Origin: Lepidonotus clava
Taxonomy: Eukaryota > Annelida > Polychaeta > Phyllodocida > Polynoidae
Direction of reading: 5' to 3'
DNA length: 64,000 bases
Assembly (NCBI GenBank): GCA_936440205.1
Contig: OW387147.1
Coordinates: forward strand, 34,869,629-34,933,628
The position numbers and the translations under genes were made by a program. The notes under the pieces were generated by a model. That model saw nothing but the letters and a program-made list of their open reading frames with translations, made no database searches and had not been told where the DNA came from. This document shows positions 49,914 through 60,626 of the stretch, piece by piece (positions within the stretch are counted from its first letter, which is position 1; every line of letters begins with the position of its first letter).

Positions 49914-50878
49914 GCATCAGCAAACATATACATGACTAGTCAAATTAGATGAATAGGATGTAAGAACATACAATATAAAATTAATGTCTGAATAATAACA
50001 GTGTGACAATGTCCCACCAATTATTCTTATCAGTGGATAACAATCTATGTTTCAAGATTTTTGTCGGCTGTGACTAATAAAAGATATCAATAAATAGATA
50101 ATGCTGTCAGGCATTCAGGTACAGATTTTTAAACTTACAAACACAGTAATAACTAAAAGTCTGTATTATATAAGCGTCAAAGGTTCTCGAGGACCTCATC
50201 GTATTGTATATGATGGGGTCTCTTTTTGGTCAATACCACAAGACGGCGCTAAGCCCTATTTGTTTGTTTTTGTTTTTGTTATTAGTTTTTTGGGGGGATT
50301 GTATTTGTTTCTTTTTCTTTTTGTTATTTAGTTTTGGTTGGATTGTATTAAATTTTGTTTCTTTTTGCTCAGTTTTGTTTTGCTTTGTACTCATAGCCTT
50401 TACTGACCCATCTTGTTTCTATAGAAAATGATCGATAAAATAGATGGTCTACAAAGATCAAGATAAATGTCTTTTACTCTATTGAAAGGTAGCGGGTGGT
50501 ATTGTTGATCAGGGACGAATTTGCAGGGGGGGGCACACGGAGGCTTTAAGGCTTTGAGTAATGAGTATGCCGTTCAAGACACCATGGTCGAGTAAAGATA
50601 TTTGACGGAAGCCACTTTTTACCATTCCAATATCCATCTTTTGTACCGTGTTCTCGAAAATTGAATTGAAGCCCTTTTAAGGATAGAGTAGAACGCCTTT
50701 TCTCTGTTGGTTGCGCTTTATGTTCATAACCCTCTTGAAAAAATGAATGAAAATGTAGCTGACTGTTATTTCTATCTGACTATATAAATAATATAAAAAT
50801 AATGATTAATAATAGATGAGTGGGAACACTCCTGCCTTCCCTCATCTCCAAGATTTATGTTTGTATTTCTAAGAATTG
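49914..50878. other. Non-coding interval
   Basis: T-rich stretch at 50255-50395 and a G-run at 50527. No gene. Confidence 0.45.
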
Positions 50879-51139
50879 CACTGTTAAAATGGTGTTTAGA
50901 ATTTAAATATGTTTAGGGTCTAAACATGTTTATAATCTAAATACATTAAACCATATCTGTTTAAAACCTAAACACTTGTAACTTCTAAACATGTGTTGGG
51001 TCAACTATGCTTAAAATCTAAACGCATAACATCAGTTATGTTTAAAAGCTAAACACGTGTAACCTCTAACCATGTTTTGAATGGGACATGTTTAGAATCT
51101 AAACACATAATATCAATTGTATACAATGGAAAAGAAAAA

Positions 51140-51212
51140 TGGACACTTTGGGATTAGAACCCACATTCTCTACATTCAAGGTAGAAGCCTAACCAACTGA
51201 GCTAACTTGGAC
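51140..51212 (-). other. tRNA-like sequence (pseudo-tRNA or SINE head)
   Basis: On the minus strand the A box is TAGCTCAGTTGG, the anticodon-like loop CTTGAAT sits on a TCTAC/GTAGA stem, and the B box is GGTTCTAATCC. The acceptor ends do not pair well, so a functional tRNA is unlikely. Confidence 0.6.
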
Positions 51213-51360
51213 TGCATGCAGTGCACACTGGCAGAGTCAGCACCAATGAGTAGGATCTGTACTACTATACAGGTATTCAACATTAGACAGCCAATAGTTC
51301 AATACTCTCATACCCTTACTTATTCAGTTAAGTAGCAAAGCTGGGCTGTGTCTACCTACA

Positions 51361-51433
51361 GGCCTCCATAGCTCAGTGGTAGAGCATAGGCTTCATATGC
51401 GAGGGGCCCCGGGTTCAAATCTCGGCTACTGAA
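51361..51433 (+). other. tRNA-like sequence (pseudo-tRNA or SINE head)
   Basis: CATAGCTCAGTGGTAGAGC (A box and D-arm) and GGGTTCAAATCTC (B box) are clear. The anticodon stem has mismatches and the acceptor 3' strand (CTACTGA) does not pair with GCCTCCA. It was derived from a tRNA and is not a working gene. Confidence 0.65.
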
Positions 51434-52574
51434 GTTATCAAATTACTACTTTGAAGTAGTTGTACTATTAGTGGTTTGCAACATGCCGTCCATATTTTTG
51501 GCCATGATTAGTAAAATGGTTTTTTCACACACTTAGGAATTTGGAACTTTGTGATTAAAAATGTTAGATTTTTAAGTTTTTGTAACGTCATTAAGATAAT
51601 CACTTCATTGGCCTGTTATTCTAGGTACGGTAAACCAACCAGAACACCCCTAAAACATTTACAAAACGTTTTAAAACACCTTTTCAGTAGGTTTAACATG
51701 TAGACACCTTTTTAGTTCAAGAACTTTATCACCTATACCCTGAAGGTTTTACCTCCAACAATCAAACAACCCATGCAAGGCTAAACCAAGAAGGAAGGAC
51801 ATACTTGGTTATTGGCTCAATGATCCTGTAGTGTGTTTACAGGAAAAATAAAACTTTAAATGCTGTTAACATTACATCTGGTGTAAACTGTATGGCTTAG
51901 TACTATAGCAGTGTTTTACATGTAAAATCTACTGGGTTTTTTTTTACACACTACGGTATATTATTGTTAAATTTAAAATGGTTTTCATCCTTAAGAATGA
52001 AAGAACACTGTACATATTATGGTATATTACTGTTTAACTTAACACCTAACCCTAAAGACCTTGAAGACCTAAATGCTTCATAGATAAACACCCAAACATC
52101 ATAGATTTCTAAATACTTAACAGCTAAACATCAAAAAAGCATAAGCATTTTGATTCTAAACACCTTGAGGACCTTAACACTAAAGTCTTCATGGGTAAAC
52201 AGCTAAACATCACACATTTCTAAACACTTAACCCTAAACACCAATAATTCTAAACATGTTTAGGGAAATAAAGTGTTCCAAAACTGGATGCGCCGAAGTG
52301 TTTAGGAAAGTGTTTAGGTTCTAAACACTTGTTTTAACAGTGTGGTTTGTTGCCATTATTATCACACCACATCACACTTCCGTCGTATACTAAGGATTGT
52401 AAACTACTGCCTCCAGTAACGTAGCTCCCCTAATCCCAGTTCTGATTGGGGCTAAGATCATGTAAGGTGGATGGAAATAACTCACACCGAGAAACAGCTG
52501 GTAAGGGGACCAGAGACACATTTGCTGAGCTGTAAGGATACACCGCCCTGATTTTCCCACCAGTGGTTATGTAC

Positions 52575-53075
52575 AGTTATATGAGAAGCTTCTGAACATG
52601 ATATGGTCAGAGACCTTAAAACCATCAAACATACAACATAAATGGTATCAACAAAACTATGAATAGTTGAATATAGAGTAAAATATGAATTACATAAATT
52701 AAGATACAAAAAAAATACTCTCAATTTTGTTTTAATGAAGAAAGCTACAAACCAATTTTTGGATAACATAGCTTTGAACATTCTATTAGATTTTACTCAT
52801 TTTGGAATAGATATCATATGACTTGGTTTCCATAGAAACTAAATGTTTCATCTAAGCCGTATTTCTATGTTGTGAGGTTGAATGAATATACTGGTTACCA
52901 TGGCAACATAGTTATGTAAACGTTTTGAAAATTTCTACATTTCATATGAAACTGCACAAAATTTGATTTTTAGTCAAATTTTAGCTAATTTTTTTGTTTT
53001 GGGTCTTTTTCTCTAAATATATTGAAGATAGACTTATCAAAGTGTACTGTAAAAGGCCTAAAAGTCGCAGAGCCA
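52575..53075 (+). repeat. Interspersed repeat A, copy 3
   Basis: Same strand as copy 1 (34868-35360). It carries two X-box-like sites, GTTTCCATAGAAAC (52826-52839) and GTTACCATGGCAAC (52894-52907); the second is an exceptionally good RFX match. Confidence 0.7.
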
Positions 53076-54204
53076 TCCACACTTGCTTCACAATTCAAAC
53101 AACCATTCTCCAGTGCAATTTATTAGGTCTGTCACAGTCAAAATTAGCTTGTTAAAACCTAGAGAAATCTTTTTCTGCAAACTGCAGTTCTTAGTATAGA
53201 AATGGGATGTGCAGAGGGATGAAAATAGCCGAGAGTCCACAGGCTTTGTGTATAATGTGCTGAGAGAGTGATGTGTGAGGCAGCGAGTGTCTCTCAGCAC
53301 CCTTAGCTGCCAGATTGAAATGAACACCAGACTCAATGTACCCAATAATTCTTCACTTTTTATATACCGAGACCTCGGCCCACAACCTTATCTGTTTACC
53401 TTGATATAGTGCCAGATAGTTCGGTGCTATAAGGTTGTGTGTGGGCCATAAGGTATTTACGTAATTGTTTCAAACCATTACTACTTTTAATTCTGTGTAT
53501 CTGTACATTTCATCAGGCAGACGTTGATGTATATTCTGAGAGGATTTGACATGGAACACGAGTAATCTATCCCACATGACAGAGCTACCCTGATGGGCAC
53601 TGTGATTCTTATCTCTTTATGCTCATTGGATCCCTCCCAAATAGACAGGACTGCCTGAAACGTACTCAGTCACTGCCAAGGGCCTTGCCTTTAAGTTATC
53701 ACCTGACATAACAGTCCTACATTACAGCACTGAGGGTTGGGTGATCTTTAGTACTTTGCTGTGTCCTATCAACCTTAACCTTCATGGGAAATGGTTGTAG
53801 ATAACATTGGGCGCGGACAGGAATCGGGACAGATGGCATTTGTATATAGGTGGGCACCTGTATGTGGTCCTCTATTTATACGTCCACGTTTTGTGAGGGA
53901 GGTGAAGGAGATGGGGGTGCATCTGTGAGCACTATATCTATAGGTCTGTGCCGTCAGAATGGGCAGTGCAAGCATTTACTGCTACGCTCCTATGTAGCTG
54001 AAAGTAGTACAGTTTACGTCGTGAACAAGGTTCTAACCGCGTTTTATTAACTTTTATTAACTAATTAAGCAATACATAATAGACATGTAGATTTCTCTTG
54101 ACCCGGCTATATACTACCTAATTATATTGAATTTATTTGAATTTTTTCTGTAATATCATTGTATATAACATCTTGCTATCTTCTATCTGTGTTTATTCCC
54201 TGTT
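53076..54204. other. Non-coding interval with one hairpin
   Basis: GGCCCACAACCTTAT (53377-53391) is complementary to 53429-53447 with a GT insertion, giving a stem of about 15 bp and a 37-nt loop. No gene. Confidence 0.45.
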
Positions 54205-54284
54205 TACTGTCATTCCCATTGGTGTAACTACTGGAAGATCACAGTGTAATGTGAAGTGGATTTTGTGAATAAAAAAAATAACGT
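54205..54284 (+). mobile_element. LINE 3'-terminal remnant
   Basis: CTGGAAGATCAC...ATGTGAAG (54231-54255) followed by GAATAAAAAAAATAA repeats the 3' terminus of the LINEs at 3552-3613 and 49849-49913. Only the tail is recognisable; the sequence before it is too AT-rich to assign. Confidence 0.6.
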
Positions 54285-55067
54285 TTCTCTCCTAAATTCA
54301 ATGGCTTGAATTGGTCTAGCCCAGGACAGAAAAAACAATCGTTATTTGGTATAGTGGGCTCTTTTTATCTGCTTTGTCTGTTTGCTTTGCTTCTATGTTC
54401 TTTTTTAAATGTTTTGTTGTGGTTGAATAATAGAAATGATATACAGTAAAGCTGTTTATCCATTGATCGACATAAGGCATTCTATCTCAAATGTAGATCT
54501 TCCTCCAACATCAGTAGCCCCATCAATCATAAGACTCACTTATTTTTCGTTGATATGTTAGCTAAATTACTGTTTCATTTTACCTACATGAAAGATTCTT
54601 TACATCTTTGTAAAAAAAAAAGTCTAGACCTTCCTACTTAGAATCATTGCTAAGGTGTTTACCGACCGGGCAACTCAAACCTCGCTGTCTGTCACTGCAA
54701 AGTCTGCTGATTTCCTCACCGGTTGTACTACCAATTCACTTAGACACAGTCAACCGTAAGCTGATTAATTGTTTGCCAAACAGGTATAATCGGGATTACA
54801 CATGTCAAACCCATGTATTTCTGATGAGCTGACTCACCAGCCAACAATTTGTGCAGTGAATGGTCGGGAAAAGGTACCCATAAGCATATTTGGCCACCTT
54901 ATGGCCATCAAGTTTGGAGTTGTGTTGTAATCATAAAATAATTATTTGACAATGACACGTAACCAAAAGTTATGTGTTATGATATTGCTGAAATCCCAGG
55001 AATTATTCCACTCTTTGTTTCATCATTCTACAATATGTATTTCCTCTATAACTATATGTACAATATA
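54285..55067. other. Non-coding interval
   Basis: Nothing recognised. Confidence 0.45.
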
Positions 55068-55069
55068 TA

Positions 55070-58000
55070 GTCTGGCAGCCAAGCTCAAGAAAGTAGCTTA
55101 TTTTGGGAGTTCGTTTGCACTGAAAGGTTTATACCTAAAACCATTTTAGGGTTGTAGAGGGGTCCTTTGCAGACCATTTCAGCCCGGTTGTCACTCTGTA
55201 AAGGTGTGCATGGCCGTGACAACCACCATTTTGTTTGGTGATTATAGCAGAAATTTGACTTATCTACAAGATATCTATTCTTATAATAAACATGTCAATT
55301 TTGCATCAGGCTATTTCATATTGGAAATACTAACAGTACTTAGTGAGGGTGAGTCCCAGGTCAAGCAACTTTGACCTTGATAAAGGTCAAGGTCATCAAA
55401 ATTGACGTGAAATCTCAAAAACATGAAAAATGAGGTATTTACTTTCAAATACACTGTCATGCTTTTCAAATTGGGTTTTAATATAAAGGAATACATCTAA
55501 ATCTTACCTTATGAATACTCAGAGGAGCAGAAAACTGTTCATATGCAGTATTTAGTGACAAAAGTGAGATATTTTGTGATTACAATCACAAATTCTGAAT
55601 TCATAAAATGATAAGTAAAATAGGTTTTCTCTTAATTGAGGTGCTAGCCCATCCTTCATTTTCTTTCAATTAAGTACATAGTTAGGGATCCTTATAGTGA
55701 TTATCTAAGTGATGTATTTTGGCCCTACCATGGTCAAGGTCATCTGATTTGATGATTCTACATAAATGTGAAATTAATGTCATGGAGAAATCTTTTTTTG
55801 AAATCTGACTGCCAAGCCCAAATTGTATAACATCAAGCATTAAAGCTTGATTCAAGAGCAGAGATTGGCCTTAACATAGAGGTACTTGTAACAGGTACTA
55901 GTACAAATATCTCAGAGTCGGTACAGAGTTTTCCCTGGTAGCTCAATGCAAAAATTGAATACAGGTCAGGTAGGTGGCTTCAAATTTGATGATGTGCCAG
56001 AATTGAGATTTAAAGCTTGTATGTTAATTCTAAATGATGAATTCTCATCCAATTCTATATCAGACAAGAATACTTAGATTTGTGTAAATATAACTGGTGA
56101 ATCACTAGCCCTGCAGGCTAGTACCTAAAAGATTAAGGAAAACACCAGATAAATTGTTTAGAAACTTACACATACATTAATTCTTTTTATCCTACTCTAG
56201 CTATATCTATAAATGTATATCTTTTGCAATTTATATGCAATTTAGGTCTTCATTTTTTGGGCTGGAGGGGAGTGGGAAATTCCTAGGGAAATCAAGCAAA
56301 TATTACAGAACTCATGCAGGGTCAAAAGGATAGATATTACAAAAGATACTATGTCTATTATAATTAAGCAACTGAATTTACCTAACCTTCAAAGATCCAG
56401 TATAACAACACAGGGGTAATAATAATCAAATCATTTTGCTTCTAAGAATGTTTATGGCTATTTCCAATAGAGTAAAATTAGCAGGACCATTGGATATATT
56501 GTTGCATGTAACTGCATACCCATGTGAATAGTGCATTCACACATGAACCATACATGTACTGAAACTCTTCAATTATTGCATAATTCATTCAGAGGCATAA
56601 CTCAATGTTCTTCTAGCGTAGTTTAAGAAATATACCCTTGTAAATAGATAGGTAACAAAAAGGAGTCTTTGCAGTGCAATATAAGAATGGAAGAGGCAAG
56701 TGTGATGTGCAATCACTAAATGAGGCAAAAGTCACTCAAGACTATTTGGAGTAGATGGCAAAATAAGGATAAAAAGTAGAAATAAAAAATTTCAGAAAAA
56801 TCTGAGTTTTCATAGAAATGAGAGGGAAGATAGCTTAATTCTACATTTTTGTTACAATTTCCAAATAATAAAATGAATAATCATATGCTATTAATAGATT
56901 ACCCTGATGGTTATTAATAAAGTCTGTTATAATTTCCATTACCATCAAGATAGTTGCAATTGGTATGCATAAAGTAACAACAAGTTTTCCCTAAAACAGT
57001 GTCTGAAGTGCAATACTTCAAACATTCATAACTTTGGTTCTCATACAGTTAGAAACATAATTCTTTGATCCTTCTGACACCTACGACATCATTTATTCCA
57101 ATCTATCAAAAGCTCAATCCTCTTGTCTGCAACTTGCCCCACTATTTGGTAGGAGATTACAAGTAGGTACACTAAAGGAATTTGCAATTGTTCTAGTATA
57201 ATGTATTAGAACAGTAGCAGGTCCATGGGGACCCACTCACCTCTTTATCAACCATTTATCTGTAATCAACAATTTTACAGTCATAGTATAACTATCTTAA
57301 AGTCATTACCCAACTACTTCTAAAATGAAGTCCTTTTACATGTAGCAATCTACACACTGAACTTACTTCAAGTCATACCAAGAACCAGTGCAACAGGCTG
57401 CTACCAGCCTGTCCATCTGGTTGCTGTTTTGTTAAACAGCTTATTAAAGGACCTGTGGGAACCAGCTAATTGGGTCATGACCCCATTATGTAGTTCCACT
57501 CTCATCCTCTATGTGGCTTCATGATGTAGCGGTTAGGACCCCCACCTCCAAACCCTAAGGTTGTGGGTTCGAATCCTGATGAGTTTGTCAGTTTTAGTAT
57601 AGCTATCTGAAGGTCATTCAGTACCAAGAATATTATGTTGAATGGCCTTCATACATAAAATGGATCTTTAAAGCAAACTATTTATGCTTATAGTATTTCC
57701 TTGAAATTCTCAAGGTGTCCCAAGAAATCACTTTCAAATGTAACTTAGTCAGTTAGCCACCAAGACAAAGAGATTTTGTTAAATTTCCATGAATTGTTAA
57801 GAGAGACATACAATTAGCCCATCAAATCAAATGACCTTGACCTTTGTATGGCCAATAAACACCACTAAAACAATTACTATAATGATCCCTAGCTATGTAC
57901 ACAATAGAAAGGAAATGAAGGACAAGCTAGTATCTCATCTAAAAGAAAAGTCGTTTTACTAAATAATTTTGGGAATTCAGAATATTATGACTGATATCAC

Positions 58001-58499
58001 AAAATACCTATAACTTTTGTCACTTAATTCTATATTCAAGCATTTTTCTGCTTCTCTGAGTATTCAGTGAGTGAGATTTAGATAGTTTCTCTTATAATAA
58101 AACCATGATCTGAAAAGCATGACAGTGTATTTGAAAGTAAATACCTCATTTTTTATGTTTTTATGATGTTACGTCAATTTTGATGACCTTGACCTTTATC
58201 AAGGTCAAAGTTGCTTGACCTGGGACTCACCCTCACTAAGTACTGTTAGCATTTCCAATATGAAATAGCCTGATGCAAAATTGACACGTTTATTATAAGA
58301 ATGGATATCTTGTAGACAAGTCAAATTTCTGTCATTATTGCTAAACAAAATGGTGGTTGTCACGGCCATGCACACCTTTACAGAGTGACAACCGGGCTGA
58401 AATGGTCTGCAAAGGACCCCTCTACAACCCTAAAATGGTTTTAGGTATAAACCTTTCAGTGCAAACGAAAGTGAAAATTTCATGCCTTGGCTGCCAGAC
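55070..58499. mobile_element. 3.4-kb foldback DNA element with about 690-bp TIRs and TA target site
   Basis: Termini GTCTGGCAGCC and GGCTGCCAGAC are each flanked by TA (55068-55069; 58500-58501). The arms 55070-55765 and 57816-58499 are inverted copies with modest divergence, including CGTTTGCACTGAAAGG and a TGACCTTGA-rich segment. The 2.05-kb centre has no transposase frame and carries a SINE. A TA duplication suggests Tc1/mariner-type mobilisation; the very long arms suggest a non-autonomous foldback form. Confidence 0.82.
57505..57590 (+). mobile_element. tRNA-derived SINE head inside the foldback element
   Basis: ATGTAGCGGTTAGGAC (A-box region), an anticodon-arm-like CCACCTCCAAACCC and GTGGGTTCGAATCCT (B box) follow in tRNA spacing. 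The body after about 57600 is undefined. Confidence 0.55.
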
Positions 58500-58649
58500 T
58501 AATAGCCCATATTACATCCAATTCAGGCCTTAATCTGGCAGTAATGCCAATATCTAGAAATAAGCCACTGTGTTGCATTATTAATATATGAACAAAAACC
58601 AATTTTTATATTATTTTGTGGAAAATTTTGACTTATATGAAATTTTGTA

Positions 58650-58975
58650 GAGATTCTTATGACAATTATGAAAATATTAGAATTTTCATAACCAAGGCAT
58701 CATGGGAAGTTCCGAATGGATCTTCTAAGAATAATGGAGGTTAGCAGGTTGCCATGGTTACAGAAAAAAGAATGTACAGAATGAAAAAATGTTTTACTCT
58801 TCTCAATGTTGTGAACAGTAAGTGTAACAAGCACCCCTATAAACTGATAGAAAGTTATTGTACGTTATGTTGCCATTACATGGAAACAAAGACCACAATT
58901 GGAAATAAGGAGATATTAATGTGCAAGAGATAGCAAAGTTCAGACAAAGCTATCTCAGCTTCTATCAGGAGATAT
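58650..58975 (-). repeat. Interspersed repeat B, copy 2
   Basis: The reverse complement aligns to 33520-33760. It contains the perfect X-box-like GTTGCCATGGTTAC (58748-58761) and ends at CTATCTCAGCTTCTATC. Confidence 0.6.
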
Positions 58976-60275
58976 TCCGGTTCACCAATGTTGCCGTATC
59001 CTGAAATCATAATTATAATGCAAAATAGTATAGGCTCAGTGTGCAATATACATCTTGTCACACACAGACAAGCTATTTTCATGCATACCCTATTATCTAT
59101 TGGAGTTCGCGTCTCCTCTTCTATTGTTGCCCTAATTGTCTCCTAATTTTATCGCATATTCCAGGGGTCCTCCTCTCCATCATTTACCGACCTGACTAGG
59201 CAGGGCCCATTTAATGCTACCTCTCAGGTAGGACTAGGCCTGACAGGTGTGCTATCACCTGACCCTCTGGAGTAACTCCTGCTCCGGAGGGGGTAATGAA
59301 GTCATTGGGTAATACTCATTAGCAGATAAGTGGGACGGGGACTGTATAGGTTAGGTAAGGTGAAGAGGTGCGGCCCCTATACCGGTCCAGTCAGTTACCA
59401 AAATGCCTTTTTTATATTCATTTGTTGAACACTATATCTTATTCGTCTTTTCGAGTACTTTCTATTCTAGGTCAATCAAAAGGTTAACATCTGGGGACAT
59501 ATTACGGAATTCAGAATGTGATTACATCGATTCCATTAAAAACACATCTGCAAATAAGTGCAGATTGTTTAAATCGGTACTGAATTAATATAAATTAAAC
59601 CTGTTTAGAAGACATAAAACAACTGAATATATATTTATGGCATAAAACATGGCATGAAACAAATTTGAGCTACAGTATTTTCTAACATAATATATTAGAT
59701 ATTCTATTAGACAATATTGAAGCTCAGATTTGTTCATGTATGCCATGGATAACTGTTGCGTCCATCCTCGAAAAATAAAATGTGCACAAAATAAGCAATG
59801 ATTATAAGTGGTCACCGTTGAGGTTTATGGTTGGCATCCATGATAGGAACCGTAACCTAGTTTTTCAAAAGGAGATGTTGACATTTTCTAAATGTCAAGC
59901 ATGGCTTTCCATTCAACGGAATAACCTTTCTGGAGGTAAGACAGGAATCTGGACATACAAAGAGGGTTTCTAGTTGGAATACCATGGACATGTGAGGACT
60001 GTGAGATCCTAGTCATATTCATAGATTGAGAACCGCAAGTGCGGGCATGTGATAAGCGTTATTAGGGCCACATCACACACCTCTCAAACTAACCTTGTAT
60101 TTCATAGTTGTTTCTAACCAATCGTTATCTTTTTTTATTATTGTCAGTGTTATTATTGCTATCTTCTATATCTTTATATCAACATATACATGGAGTACAT
60201 TATATTATGTATACATACAAAGTGGAAGAGCATTAATGATGATTGTTCGTATAATGAGCTATTTGTCTTGTGATA
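58976..60275. other. Non-coding interval with GC island
   Basis: 59160-59400 is GC-richer and carries GGAGGGGGTAATG, as does the left edge of the window. It may be a regulatory element of the downstream gene. No exon is supported. Confidence 0.4.
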
Positions 60276-60454
60276 TACATCTTTTTCACTAAGAGTGTGG
60301 TGCCCCTGGTGAATCAAATTGAAACAATTTTTAGGTCTTTTCCCATACTGAACCTATATGCTTCACTTCATATAGGTTAACTATAGGAAAAGAACTAAAA
60401 ACGTGTTTCAATTTAATTCACCAGGGGGCACCACACCTTAATGAAAAAGGTGTA
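60276..60454. mobile_element. Palindromic MITE, about 180 bp
   Basis: The arms of about 65 bp begin TACATCTTTTTCA and TACACCTTTTTCA (reverse strand), flanked by TA, and share GTGTGGTGCCCC(C)TGGTGAAT. A 40-bp centre remains, itself part-palindromic (CCTATATG/CATATAGG). It sits about 150 bp upstream of the acceptor of the 826-residue gene. Confidence 0.75.
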
Positions 60455-60585
60455 TAAATAATTATTGGTTATACTAAATTAGTAAAGTTTATTTGTATAT
60501 ACAATGGAATTATTGACATATTTCTTGACTTTACTCTTACAAATTTGACGACTATTCAAAAACTATAATCAAAATTGATTTCTGT

Positions 60586-60605
60586 TTTTTCTTTTATCTT
60601 TTTAG
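60586..60605 (+). promoter_or_regulatory. 3' splice site of the 826-residue gene
   Basis: A long pyrimidine tract (TTTTTTCTTTTATCTTTTTAG) ends at 60605. The exon then has 21 nt of 5' UTR before the ATG. At least one non-coding exon must therefore lie upstream. Confidence 0.7.
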
Positions 60606-60626
60606 GTATTCACTTACTGCTGAAAC

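Larger units (their letters stand above)
50879..52342. mobile_element. TIR element with TAAACA/TGTTTA subterminal repeats, about 1.46 kb
   Basis: The ends CACTGTTAAAA(T/C) are inverted at 50879 and 52342. Both arms hold many TCTAAACA or TGTTTAGA units in mixed orientation, as in non-autonomous DNA transposons. The centre contains two tRNA-like sequences in opposite orientation, probably insertions. No transposase frame. Superfamily not determined. Confidence 0.6.

Noticed and set aside
51361-51433. Functional tRNA (Met or Thr)
   Set aside because: Acceptor stem does not pair and anticodon stem has mismatches; tRNA-derived sequence only.
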